Positions 42,654-49,770 of a stretch of DNA of 64,000 bases are shown here, piece by piece. The stretch is taken from positions 62,001 through 126,000 of the forward strand of contig JAEDCY010000003.1 of the NCBI GenBank assembly GCA_016293915.1, written 5' to 3'. The stretch comes from Treponema sp. Its GTDB lineage: Bacteria > Spirochaetota > Spirochaetia > Treponematales > Treponemataceae. Every line of letters starts with the position of its first letter. The stretch's first letter is position 1. Made by a program: the position numbers and the translations under genes. The notes beneath the pieces were generated by a model. It had not been told where the DNA came from, made no database searches, and saw nothing but the letters and a program-made list of their open reading frames with translations.

Positions 42654-43232
42654 TTAGGCTTTTTCAGCCTGAAGGAAGCTTACTTCTACTGGAGTTGGGC
42701 GACCAAAAATCTGAACCTCAACACTAAGCTTCTCTTTTTCCATATTGATTTCTTTAACAGTACCAGTGAATGATGCAAAAGGACCGTCAGCAATTTTAAC
42801 AACATCGCCAACATTGAATGACTGACGTACACGAACCTGTTTATCACCTTTAATTACACCAGACTTCTGAAGAAGATTCATAGCCTCATCTTTAGTGATT
42901 GGCATAGGACGATTAGAACGGCTCACATTACCAACAAAGCCGGTAACACCCTGAATCTTATACAACTTAGCACAAGTATCTTTCCAGCCAATTTCTGGAA
43001 GATCCATTTCAAGCATTATATAACCAGGGAGAAACTTATTTGAACGTGTGCGTTTTTTACCATCTTTAATTTCAACAACTTCTTCAACAGGAACCTTTAC
43101 ATCAATAACAACTTCCGGATCAATTCCTGTCTTATCTCCACTAGAAAATTTTTCAAGAAGAGACTTAATTGTACGTTCGATTTTTCCTTCGTAACCAGTG
43201 TAAGTATGAAGAATATACCAGCTCTTAGACAT
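42654..43232 (-). CDS. nusG: Transcription elongation/termination factor NusG
   Basis: NGN domain (SWYILHTYTGYEGKIERTIK, LPGYIMLEMDL) followed by a KOW domain (FNVGDVVKIADGPFASFTGT). Links RNA polymerase with Rho or the ribosome. 192 aa; no large insertion. Nine bases after secE. Confidence 0.97.
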   Translation of the reverse strand: MSKSWYILHTYTGYEGKIERTIKSLLEKFSSGDKTGIDPEVVIDVKVPVEEVVEIKDGKKRTRSNKFLPGYIMLEMDLPEIGWKDTCAKLYKIQGVTGFVGNVSRSNRPMPITKDEAMNLLQKSGVIKGDKQVRVRQSFNVGDVVKIADGPFASFTGTVKEINMEKEKLSVEVQIFGRPTPVEVSFLQAEKA

Positions 43233-43241
43233 TTTTCCGTC

Positions 43242-43424
43242 CTATTTCATCAAAATACGGAACAACTCAGTAAAACCAAGATCAAGTAATCCAAGTATCA
43301 AAGCAACAAGGATTGTAGAAATAATAACAACTTTGATTGAAGAAATTACATCATCTTTTGTAGGCCACACTACTCTCTTCAATTCTGCTTTGCTTTCTTT
43401 AAAAAACTGAATTACCTTAGCCAT
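43242..43424 (-). CDS. secE: Preprotein translocase subunit SecE
   Basis: Short single-span SecE of 60 aa: amphipathic KVIQFFKESKAELKRVVWPT (with the conserved Lys-Arg-Val-x-Trp-Pro), then one transmembrane helix (VVIISTILVALILGLLDLGF). Directly before nusG as in most bacteria. Confidence 0.95.
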   Translation of the reverse strand: MAKVIQFFKESKAELKRVVWPTKDDVISSIKVVIISTILVALILGLLDLGFTELFRILMK

Positions 43425-43444
43425 AACACCTTTCCTTTATAAAT

Positions 43445-43517
43445 CAGGGCAGGCAGGATTTGAACCCACGACAGGCGGTTTTGGAGACCGCTGCTCTACC
43501 AGCTGAACTACTGCCCT
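43445..43517 (-). tRNA. tRNA-Trp (CCA anticodon)
   Basis: Full cloverleaf: acceptor AGGGCAG/CTGCCCT, D arm, anticodon stem GCGGT/ACCGC with loop CTCCAAA, T loop TTCAAAT, discriminator G. The 3' CCA is not encoded. Between rpmG and secE. Confidence 0.96.
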
Positions 43518-43556
43518 ATATATCTAAACCGGCCGAAACCGGATAAATATCAAAAA

Positions 43557-43733
43557 TTATTTTGCTTTTGTTTCTTTATGAAGAATACTCTTCTTGCAGA
43601 ACGGACAGTACTTATTCTTTTCGAGCTTTCCTGTGATGTTCTTGCGGTTCTTGTAAGTAGTATAATTCTTTCTCTTACATTCTGTGCACTGCAAAGCGAT
43701 AATTTCAACAGCACCTTTCTTCTTGCTTCCCAT
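43557..43733 (-). CDS. rpmG: 50S ribosomal protein L33
   Basis: 58 aa, below the length found by simple ORF searches. Starts MGSKKKGAVEIIALQCTECK and contains YTTYKNRKN, then CPFC; the two CxxC pairs mark the zinc-binding form. Start is the ATG complementary to 43731-43733 with AGGAG upstream; stop at 43557-43559. It lies between tRNA-Thr and tRNA-Trp, the usual rpmG-secE-nusG arrangement. Confidence 0.96.
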   Translation of the reverse strand: MGSKKKGAVEIIALQCTECKRKNYTTYKNRKNITGKLEKNKYCPFCKKSILHKETKAK

Positions 43734-43774
43734 ATTTAACTCCTAAATATATTCGCCAAAAAAATAATTTTCAA

Positions 43775-43847
43775 AGCCCACGTGCAGAATCGGACTGCAG
43801 ACCTCCACATTACCGATGTGGTGCTCTACCAACTGAGCTACGGGGGC
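43775..43847 (-). tRNA. tRNA-Thr (GGT anticodon) with an unusual T loop
   Basis: Cloverleaf: acceptor GCCCCCG/CGTGGGC with a C-T mismatch at pair 5-68, anticodon stem CCACA/TGTGG and loop TCGGTAA, T stem TGCAG/CTGCA, T loop TCCGATT (C where T55 is normal). CCA not encoded. First gene of the operon that leads into secE-nusG. Confidence 0.9.
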
Positions 43848-43892
43848 ATTTGCAGTATTCCACACTAACTCATAGAAAACATGCGTTCTACG

Positions 43893-43921
43893 AATATAAA
43901 CTAAGAAATAATTTTAGTCAA
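43893..43921 (-). promoter_or_regulatory. Sigma-70 promoter of the tRNA-Thr-rpmG-tRNA-Trp-secE-nusG operon
   Basis: TTGACT (43916-43921), 17 bp, TATATT (43893-43898) on the minus strand, about 45 bp before tRNA-Thr. Confidence 0.8.
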
Positions 43922-43967
43922 TAAAATTCTTTTAGAATTCAAGAAAAATCTACGAAATTTTAAGTAT

Positions 43968-44051
43968 TAAGGAGGGGAAAGCCTTCCCCTGCGGCCGCAC
44001 TTTGTTGCGTCCTACCCCTTCTCCTAGGGCTACCGCCCTAAAACCCGCTGC
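43968..44051. repeat. Repeat family B copy 2 with a G/C-rich hairpin
   Basis: A hairpin GGGGAAAGCCTTCCCC, then a segment with GCGGCCGC, then TCTCCTAGGGCTACCGCCCT and AAACCCGCT. The last part matches 9390-9424; the first resembles the hairpin at 9273-9292. It lies upstream of cysE and behind the divergent promoter. Confidence 0.7.
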
Positions 44052-44139
44052 CAGCAAATCAAACCTATCACTTTAATAGAATAGAATTTATCTACCATTT
44101 ATGTTATCATCACATATCATTTTAAGCAATGAGGTTTAT

Positions 44140-45009
44140 ATGAATATTGATATGCTGATAGACGGAATCCTGGATTCCTATGACAGATACGGACTCGTCA
44201 ATAGAAATCACACTGAAGATTTTCCAAACAGACAAAATGTAGTTTCTATTCTTTCAGATTTACAGTCGGTCGTTTTTCCTGGTTTCAGAGCAGCAGAAGA
44301 CATTGATTCTGTAAACATCAGATACGTAATCGGTCAAAAAGTTAACAATATAATTGCAAACCTCACCCGCGAAATTCAAAAAGCCCTGATTTATACAAGA
44401 GTTCAAACCTGCAATCATGAAGAAATCGGGAACATTTCGGAATCTCATTGCTTCAAACTTGCAGAAAAAACTGCAGTAGCTTTAATAGAAGAAATCCCAG
44501 AAATAAGACGCCAGATTCAGCTGGATGTTGTTGCCACATTTAACGGCGACCCAGCTGCAAGAAGTAACGAAGAGGTTGTTTTGTCTTATCCAGGGCTCGA
44601 AGCAATTCTCGTTTACCGCATTGCCCACTTCCTTTACAAAAGCGGAGTGCCTATCATTCCACGTATTATGAGTGAACACGTTCATGGAAAAACCGGAATT
44701 GATATTCATCCGGGTGCTACGATTGGCGAATCATTCTTTATTGACCATGGAACCGGTGTTGTTGTAGGTGAAACCTGTATAATAGGAAACAACGTAAAGA
44801 TTTATCAGGGTGTTACACTCGGAGCTTTAAGCGTTAAGAAAAATCTTCAAAATAAAAAGCGTCATCCAACTATTGAAGATGATGTAACAATCTACGCAAA
44901 CGCTACAATTTTAGGTGGAGAAACAATAATAGGCCGCGGCTCAATAATCGGTGGTAATACCTGGGTAACAGAAAGTGTTCCTGCCGGCTCGTTGATTACA
45001 CAAGGCTAA
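44140..45009 (+). CDS. cysE: Serine O-acetyltransferase
   Basis: Makes O-acetylserine from serine and acetyl-CoA, the first step of cysteine synthesis. N-terminal helical domain, then a left-handed beta-helix of hexapeptide repeats: HVHGKTGIDIHPGATIGESF, the catalytic His in FIDHGTGVVVGE, and GNNVKIYQGVTLGAL. An ATG at 44101 is in frame, but GAGG lies five bases before 44140 (MNIDMLIDG), so 289 aa is preferred. It is monocistronic; the T-run of a convergent small-RNA terminator reaches its stop codon. Confidence 0.93.
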   Translation: MNIDMLIDGILDSYDRYGLVNRNHTEDFPNRQNVVSILSDLQSVVFPGFRAAEDIDSVNIRYVIGQKVNNIIANLTREIQKALIYTRVQTCNHEEIGNISESHCFKLAEKTAVALIEEIPEIRRQIQLDVVATFNGDPAARSNEEVVLSYPGLEAILVYRIAHFLYKSGVPIIPRIMSEHVHGKTGIDIHPGATIGESFFIDHGTGVVVGETCIIGNNVKIYQGVTLGALSVKKNLQNKKRHPTIEDDVTIYANATILGGETIIGRGSIIGGNTWVTESVPAGSLITQG

Positions 45010-45053
45010 AAAAAAACAAGGTTCCCAGACAGTAACACTAAAAGGGAACCTTG
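45008..45053 (-). terminator. Intrinsic terminator of the candidate small RNA
   Basis: Ten-base perfect stem CAAGGTTCCC/GGGAACCTTG (45017-45053) followed on the minus strand by nine T. On the plus strand no T-run follows, so it does not serve cysE. Confidence 0.88.
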
Positions 45054-45107
45054 CCGTCCAGCGTTGCTGGACATCGGAGAGAGTTTATCAGCTTATTTAC
45101 AAGCTGT
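45008..45107 (-). ncRNA. Candidate small RNA (~100 nt) between cysE and radA
   Basis: No gene is open here, yet the minus strand has a consensus promoter (45112-45140), a ~100-nt transcript and a strong terminator. Predicted folds: CAGCTT-gtaaat-AAGCTG; GTCCAGC-aac-GCTGGAC; and the terminator hairpin CAAGGTTCCC...GGGAACCTTG followed by T9. Between the first two stems lies a single-stranded ACTCTCTCCGATG, able to pair with GGAGAG Shine-Dalgarno sequences. No match to 6S, SRP RNA, tmRNA or RNase P RNA is seen. Confidence 0.65.
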
Positions 45108-45111
45108 CTTT

Positions 45112-45140
45112 AATATAATACCATCTTTTTTAGATGTCAA
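45112..45140 (-). promoter_or_regulatory. Sigma-70 promoter of the candidate small RNA
   Basis: TTGACA (45135-45140), 17 bp, TATATT (45112-45117) on the minus strand. It reads away from radA toward cysE, and no minus-strand gene follows except the predicted RNA. Confidence 0.82.
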
Positions 45141-45227
45141 TACTTTTATGAAAAATTCACAATTTTTTTATGATTTTTTTCATCAAAATAAAATATTTAA
45201 ATAGCAACCGCAAAAAGAGGCATAATA

Positions 45228-46574
45228 ATGGCAAAGAAAAATGGTTCAATTATTTACAAATGCAGTAACTGCGGATATACACAACCTCGCTGGCTGGGAC
45301 GCTGCCCGGAATGCGGTGAATGGAATTCTCTTGAAGAAATCATAATTGACAGGAACAACATTACTCCTGCTGGACGTGGAAAAGAAGCTGTAGAAAAACA
45401 AAAACCTGTAGTTCTATCTACAATTGAAGCTCAGAAGAACACAAGGCTTTCTACCGGAATAGACGAATTTGACCGTGTACTTGGGGGAGGAGCCACAAAA
45501 AGATCTGCAATTTTGCTTGGTGGTGAACCTGGAATTGGAAAATCAACTCTGCTTCTACAAACAGCAGCAAGTATAGCAATAAAAGATGCAAAAGTTCTTT
45601 ACATAAGCGGAGAAGAATCGGCGGCACAAATTAAGGAACGCGCAGACCGACTTGGTCTTATCTGTAACGGAATCAATATTTTATGTACTTCCAGACTGGA
45701 AGACTCTCTCGACGCTCTGGATTCTCTAAATCCTGCATTTGTAATAATCGATTCAATACAAACCATTTACAGTGCAGAAGCCGGAATCATACCCGGAACA
45801 GTAAATCAATTAAAATATTGTGCCAACGAATTTATTTCCTGGGTAAAAGAACGAGAATCTGTTTTGATTATGACTGCACATGTGACAAAAGAAGGAACAA
45901 TTGCAGGACCAAAATCTCTGGAACATATGGTAGATACTGTCATTTCTTTTGAGCGAAATGCAGATGATATAAGATTTTTGCATGCACAGAAAAACCGATT
46001 TGGCTCTGTTGATGAAATTGGAATTTTCAGCATGACAGAAAAAGGGCTTGAACCAGTAATAAATCCAACGTCACTTTTTTTGACAAAAAGAAAAGAAAAT
46101 CAACCGGCAGGAGTAGCCTGTACACCAGTTTTTGAAGGAAGCCGTGTATTTTTAGTAGAAATACAAGCCCTGACAGTCCCTGCAAAAGCAAGCATTTCCA
46201 GAATTTACAGTGAAAAAATCGATTCTGGCCGGGTAGCCCGGGTGGCAGCTGTCATTGAAAAGCGCTGCGGACTATGTTTTTCAGACCAGGATATTTATGT
46301 AAATGTAGCAGGTGGTATAAAACTAAGTGAGAGCTCAATAGATGCTGCTCTCGCAGCTGCTCTTTATTCTGCAAGAACTGACATTGCTGTAAAAAATGGA
46401 ACCGCAGTATTTGGAGAACTGAGCCTTGCCGGAGAAATCCGTCCTGTAACTAAAACAAAACAACGTATAAAAGCTGCCGAGGGGCTTGGATTTACAAGTA
46501 TTCTGTCACCTGCCAGCGACGATAAAACTGGAATTCAGGACATAAAAACACTCATAAAAACAATTTTCCGGTAA
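45228..46574 (+). CDS. radA: DNA repair protein RadA (Sms)
   Basis: RecA-like helicase for branch migration of recombination intermediates. Zinc finger with four Cys at about 12, 15, 26 and 29; Walker A GEPGIGKS at about 99-106; the RadA-specific KNRFG motif (AQKNRFGSVDEIG); and a Lon-protease-like C-terminal domain (about 340-448) lacking an obvious catalytic Ser. 448 aa. Shine-Dalgarno AGAGG before the ATG. Confidence 0.96.
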   Translation: MAKKNGSIIYKCSNCGYTQPRWLGRCPECGEWNSLEEIIIDRNNITPAGRGKEAVEKQKPVVLSTIEAQKNTRLSTGIDEFDRVLGGGATKRSAILLGGEPGIGKSTLLLQTAASIAIKDAKVLYISGEESAAQIKERADRLGLICNGINILCTSRLEDSLDALDSLNPAFVIIDSIQTIYSAEAGIIPGTVNQLKYCANEFISWVKERESVLIMTAHVTKEGTIAGPKSLEHMVDTVISFERNADDIRFLHAQKNRFGSVDEIGIFSMTEKGLEPVINPTSLFLTKRKENQPAGVACTPVFEGSRVFLVEIQALTVPAKASISRIYSEKIDSGRVARVAAVIEKRCGLCFSDQDIYVNVAGGIKLSESSIDAALAAALYSARTDIAVKNGTAVFGELSLAGEIRPVTKTKQRIKAAEGLGFTSILSPASDDKTGIQDIKTLIKTIFR

Positions 46575-46593
46575 ATTTGAGTACATTTGGGTG

Positions 46594-46641
46594 TTACTGT
46601 GTCATTTTATTCTGATTAAGTGGGTAATTTTGATACAGTAA
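46594..46641 (+). promoter_or_regulatory. Inverted repeat upstream of the hsp20 sigma-54 promoter (possible activator site)
   Basis: TTACTGTGTCA (46594-46604) and TGATACAGTAA (46631-46641) are inverted repeats with 10 of 11 matches. They lie about 80-130 bp before the -24 element, where sigma-54 activators usually bind. Confidence 0.55.
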
Positions 46642-46720
46642 TATTCATTTTCGTTCGTGATTATCTTATACTTCTCATTCCTAATTACTAAGAAAATCTA
46701 TATTTTTATAAAAATATCAC

Positions 46721-46738
46721 TTGGCACAATAATTGCTA
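46721..46738 (+). promoter_or_regulatory. Sigma-54 (-24/-12) promoter of hsp20
   Basis: TTGGCACAATAATTGCTA: the GG (46723-46724) and GC (46735-46736) are ten bases apart, and TGGCAC-N5-TTGCT fits the RpoN consensus. The transcript would start about 50 bp before the hsp20 ATG. rpoN itself is at 55406-56842. Confidence 0.82.
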
Positions 46739-46799
46739 TATATAAAGTGTAAGCTGTTAGCTTATAAAAAAAATAAATCAAATAAAAAGAGGTATAGAT

Positions 46800-47219
46800 A
46801 TGAACGAACTTTCATTTATTGATTCACTTTTTAATGACATGATGGGTAACACACCTTGTGTTACATATTCTGCAGGCGCTCCTCGTGTTGATGTAAAGGA
46901 AGAAGACAACGCTTACACTTTGGAAATGGAATTGCCTGGCCGTACAGAGAAAGACGTAAGTATCGAGCTAGACCACGACAATTTGACCATTGCCTCTAAA
47001 ACAGAAGAGACAAAGGAAACCAAAGAAGATAAAAAAGACAAGAAGACTAAGTACATCCTTAAGGAGCGCAGATGCTCAAGCTTTGAACGACGCTTTGCTT
47101 TACCAGCTGATGTTGATGCGGAGTCAATTAAGGCTAACTTTAAGAATGGCATTTTGACAATCAATATGCAGAAGAAAGCGATAGCCGCTCCAAAGCAGAT
47201 TGCAATTGAAGCTTGTTAA
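46800..47219 (+). CDS. Small heat-shock protein (Hsp20/alpha-crystallin)
   Basis: 139-aa ATP-independent chaperone that holds unfolding proteins. The alpha-crystallin domain spans about residues 22-130: PRVDVKEEDNAYTLEMELPG, SFERRFALPADVDAESIKAN and FKNGILTINMQKK. A Lys/Glu/Thr-rich insert (TKETKEDKKDKKTK) lies in the middle loop. AGAGG precedes the ATG. Apparently driven by a sigma-54 promoter rather than by a heat-shock sigma or CIRCE element. Followed by two terminator hairpins. Confidence 0.93.
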   Translation: MNELSFIDSLFNDMMGNTPCVTYSAGAPRVDVKEEDNAYTLEMELPGRTEKDVSIELDHDNLTIASKTEETKETKEDKKDKKTKYILKERRCSSFERRFALPADVDAESIKANFKNGILTINMQKKAIAAPKQIAIEAC

Positions 47220-47223
47220 ATCT

Positions 47224-47263
47224 AAAAACGTGGCTCGCTAGTCTCGCCACGAGCCACGTTTTT
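47224..47263 (+). terminator. Terminator of hsp20
   Basis: Fourteen-base stem AAAAACGTGGCTCG/CGAGCCACGTTTTT, ending in T5, immediately after the hsp20 stop. It also forms the left part of a family A repeat. Confidence 0.82.
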
Positions 47264-47272
47264 GATGAACCT

Positions 47273-47302
47273 AAAAAAGTGCACTGTCGTGCACTTTTTT
47301 TT
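47273..47302. terminator. Bidirectional terminator between hsp20 and pgsA
   Basis: AAAAAAGTGCAC-tgtc-GTGCACTTTTTT with A and T runs on both sides, so it can end transcription from either convergent gene. Confidence 0.75.
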
Positions 47303-47395
47303 AACGGTTCTTCTATTTTAGGCATGTTTCACGCACCCTTTTTCTATTCCGCAAATGGATTTCAAAAATCACAGTAGTATCAATTGCAATATGTT

Positions 47396-47992
47396 TTAGA
47401 TATCCTTTAAGATTTTGCCAAAGTGGATTAAGTAGTCTATGAAGGAAGCGTAGCTAAGGATTACGCAGATTGTGAAAAGGACGAAGGCACCAGCCTGCAA
47501 AGCTCCAAAGAATTCTGGCACCAGATCCATACGAACAAGGAGTTCGAGGAAAATACCGTAGAACTCAGCTACTATATACATTACTGTTTTGAACTTTCCA
47601 CCTTTTCTTGCTGCAATTGCAGTTCCCTGTTTTGCAGCAACCATGCGTAAAAAGTTCTGTGAAAACTCACGAAGCATAATCAAAACAAAGAAATATACAG
47701 GCATATAAGATAAACCTGATTTAATAGAATGCATAAGGCATACAAAACCAGTTAGATGCAAAACTACATCTGCAAATGGATCAAAGAGCTTTCCAAAATC
47801 ACTGACTTCGTTATGCTTACGTGCATAATGGCCATCTAAATAATCTGTAAATTCTGCAAAAATAAGACATGGAACCGCTACTAGCAAAGAAACCTTTGTC
47901 CCGCAACCTGTCCAGATAGGAAGAAAATATAAAATAAAGAAAATAGGTGCAAAAAGAATGCGGGTAAAAGTAAACTTGTTTGATAGTTTCAT
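47396..47992 (-). CDS. pgsA: CDP-alcohol phosphatidyltransferase (probably PgsA)
   Basis: Integral membrane enzyme that most likely makes phosphatidylglycerophosphate from CDP-diacylglycerol and glycerol-3-phosphate. The complete family motif DGx2ARx8Gx3Dx3D is visible: Asp53, Gly54, Ala57, Arg58, Gly67, Asp71, Asp75. Four to six hydrophobic helices along 198 aa. The exact alcohol substrate is inferred from length and similarity. It ends toward hsp20. Confidence 0.82.
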   Translation of the reverse strand: MKLSNKFTFTRILFAPIFFILYFLPIWTGCGTKVSLLVAVPCLIFAEFTDYLDGHYARKHNEVSDFGKLFDPFADVVLHLTGFVCLMHSIKSGLSYMPVYFFVLIMLREFSQNFLRMVAAKQGTAIAARKGGKFKTVMYIVAEFYGIFLELLVRMDLVPEFFGALQAGAFVLFTICVILSYASFIDYLIHFGKILKDI

Positions 47993-48034
47993 AAATTTAT
48001 TATCTACTTAATGGGAGAGAAAGTCAATATTAAA

Positions 48035-48130
48035 CGTCGCTCGATTAATCTCGCTCTGAGCCATTCTTTCGATGAACCTAAAACGGCCTGCTGTCGCAGC
48101 CCGTTTTTTAACGGTTCTTCGATTATAGGC
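48035..48130 (+). repeat. Palindromic intergenic repeat, family A copy 4
   Basis: CGTCGCTCGATTAATCTCGC, then TTTCGATGAACCTAAAACGG, core hairpin, then CCCGTTTTTTAACGGTTCTT and CGATTATAGGC. It lies between the pgsA start and the end of the kinase gene, and touches the kinase stop codon. Confidence 0.82.
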
Positions 48131-48952
48131 TTATTGAAATGTTTTAAAATCATGAATTATACTTACTGCGGATTTAGCATCGTAACCTGGCATTTCTTCG
48201 CGAATAATCTGCAAAGCCTGTTCTACAACTACAGGAGAATCAGAAACGCCATGAAGAACAATGACGTTCCCCTGAATTGAAGCATGCATAAATTCAATGT
48301 TTAGTTTACGTTCCATAGAAAGCTTGTTTACAACCGTCTGAGCCTTAAGGAGATCTTCAATAATTTTATTACCTTCTTTTTCCTCTTTTTCGGTTACCTT
48401 CTGCTTTACAAGATTTGCAATTGCAGAAGCTGCATCCTCGAGATTCAAAAGGCCAGTATTCAAAACTGCGTGATAATTAACCGGATCATTAATATCAGCA
48501 TTGTAAAAACTTGAATGATATCCGGCACGATTGGCATCACTTTCCTGAATACGCTGAAGAGCCTGTTTTTCATCCCAATTGAATTCTTTTCTAAGACGTT
48601 CAATTCGAGTCTGCTCATCTGCAACAAGACGTATCGAAATATTATTAGGAACATTTTGAAGAACTGCAAAAGCTCCTCGACCAATAATAACTACATTCTT
48701 TTTTTCAGCAGCCTCAAGAATTGCATATTGTGCATAATTCAGATATTCATCGCGGTCTTTTGTAAGTGATGCAAAAAATCCAGGCTTTCGCTCATCGAAT
48801 TTCGGCATTTTATTCTCTGGAAATCCAAGTTCCACAATACGCTTTTCGATTTCTTTTCTCGTGATGAACTTATAACCGAGCCTTTTTGCAAGCTCACCGG
48901 CTACTTCATCACCCAATGCTGCCACCTGTCTTGAAATTGTAATTACTGCCAT
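48131..48952 (-). CDS. Cytidylate-kinase-like protein with a BON-like C-terminus
   Basis: 273 aa. Residues 1-200 match the cytidylate kinase-like family (ITISRQVAALGDEVAGELAK at the start, where the P-loop of CMP kinases lies, and VVIIGRGAFAVLQN). The real substrate is unknown. The last ~70 residues contain GNVIVLHGVSDSPVVVEQAL followed by IIREEMPGYDAKSAV, which looks like a BON domain, an unusual partner for a kinase. SD AGGTGG precedes the ATG. It shares its 3' border with a family A repeat. Confidence 0.72.
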   Translation of the reverse strand: MAVITISRQVAALGDEVAGELAKRLGYKFITRKEIEKRIVELGFPENKMPKFDERKPGFFASLTKDRDEYLNYAQYAILEAAEKKNVVIIGRGAFAVLQNVPNNISIRLVADEQTRIERLRKEFNWDEKQALQRIQESDANRAGYHSSFYNADINDPVNYHAVLNTGLLNLEDAASAIANLVKQKVTEKEEKEGNKIIEDLLKAQTVVNKLSMERKLNIEFMHASIQGNVIVLHGVSDSPVVVEQALQIIREEMPGYDAKSAVSIIHDFKTFQ

Positions 48953-48999
48953 AAGTCCACCTCACTATTGTATGATATAAATTGATTCGGGCTATGCCC

Positions 49000-49028
49000 T
49001 CGAAATAACTTTTTTTTTATTCTATAAT
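49000..49028 (+). promoter_or_regulatory. Probable sigma-70 promoter of the Nudix gene
   Basis: TCGAAA (49000-49005), 17 bp, TATAAT (49023-49028). The -10 is perfect and the -35 has four of six consensus bases; start codon about 50 bp downstream. Confidence 0.6.
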
Positions 49029-49077
49029 ATGATAAATCTAGAATTGAAATCTGTCAAAAAATTCACGGGGCTTTTTA

Positions 49078-49647
49078 ATGAAAAATTATTTTACAGCTGA
49101 AGATGACAAACTAAAATGGAATGAAGGCGAACCTGTATCACTTCTGGACACTGTGGTATGCTCTGTTACCAAACGTCATAATGTATCTTTTGGTGGAATA
49201 GAAGGTGATTATATCATTATGAATGCTCCGGACTGGGTAATAGTAATTCCAGAGAAAGAAGATAACTTTTTAATGGTAAAACAATGGCGTCATGGAGAAG
49301 CTGCTTTAAGCGTTGAATTTCCTGGAGGAGTAATTGACGCCGGAGAAACTCCAGAACATGCTGCCCTGCGTGAATTAGAAGAAGAAACCGGATATAAGGC
49401 CGGAAAATTGATAGAACTCGGTTCTGTAAACCCTAATCCGGCCCTTTTTAGTAATCATGTTCATTTTTATCTGGCAAAAGATTTAATGGCAACCGGAAAA
49501 CAGACTTTAGATGACGATGAATTTATAAATTGTATGGAACTTTCAAAAAAAGAAGTGCTTGAAGGCATGGGTACAGAACAGTTCCCACATGCAATTATGG
49601 GAATGGCACTCAGCCTGTATATAAAGCATAATGGGGGCAGAATATAA
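49078..49647 (+). CDS. Nudix hydrolase, ADP-ribose pyrophosphatase-like
   Basis: 189 aa. Complete Nudix box (Gx5Ex7REUxEExGU) at about residues 84-106, with GVIDAGE, ALRELEEETGY. The preceding LMVKQWRHG and following GSVNPNPALFSNHVHFYLA fit the ADP-sugar pyrophosphatase group. Probably cleaves ADP-ribose or a similar nucleoside diphosphate sugar; the substrate is inferred. Confidence 0.88.
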   Translation: MKNYFTAEDDKLKWNEGEPVSLLDTVVCSVTKRHNVSFGGIEGDYIIMNAPDWVIVIPEKEDNFLMVKQWRHGEAALSVEFPGGVIDAGETPEHAALRELEEETGYKAGKLIELGSVNPNPALFSNHVHFYLAKDLMATGKQTLDDDEFINCMELSKKEVLEGMGTEQFPHAIMGMALSLYIKHNGGRI

Positions 49648-49648
49648 A

Positions 49649-49680
49649 AAAAACGGTCACCTGTAATTGCAACCGTTTTG
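49649..49680 (+). terminator. Terminator of the Nudix gene
   Basis: Stem AAAACGGT/ACCGTTTT just after the stop codon, with a short T-run. A family A repeat follows at once. Confidence 0.72.
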
Positions 49681-49770
49681 TCGCTCGATAAATCTCGCTC
49701 TAAGGCGTTCTTTCGATGAACCTAAACCGACACTTTCGGCTCGGTTTTCAAGGGTTCTTCTATTGTAGCC
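49680..49770 (+). repeat. Palindromic intergenic repeat, family A copy 5
   Basis: GTCGCTCGATAAATCTCGCT, TTTCGATGAACCTAAACCGA, core CACTTTCGGCTCGG, TTTTCAAGGGTTCTTCTATT and GTAGCC. The right flank differs slightly (CAAGGG for TAACGG). Confidence 0.8.

Larger units (their letters stand above)
47223..47323 (+). repeat. Palindromic intergenic repeat, family A copy 3
   Basis: Left hairpin, then GATGAACCTAAA, core hairpin AAAGTGCACTGTCGTGCACT, then TTTTTAACGGTTCTTCTATT and TTAGGC. Same flanks as copies 4-6; the core is unique. Confidence 0.8.

Noticed and set aside
45017..45053. Hairpin after cysE taken as the cysE terminator
   Set aside because: On the plus strand it has no T-run after it; the T9 is on the minus strand, so it ends the convergent small RNA.
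46661..46799. CIRCE or heat-shock-sigma control of hsp20
   Set aside because: No TTAGCACTC-N9-GAGTGCTAA and no good sigma-70 or sigma-32 promoter; the -24/-12 sigma-54 match is much better.
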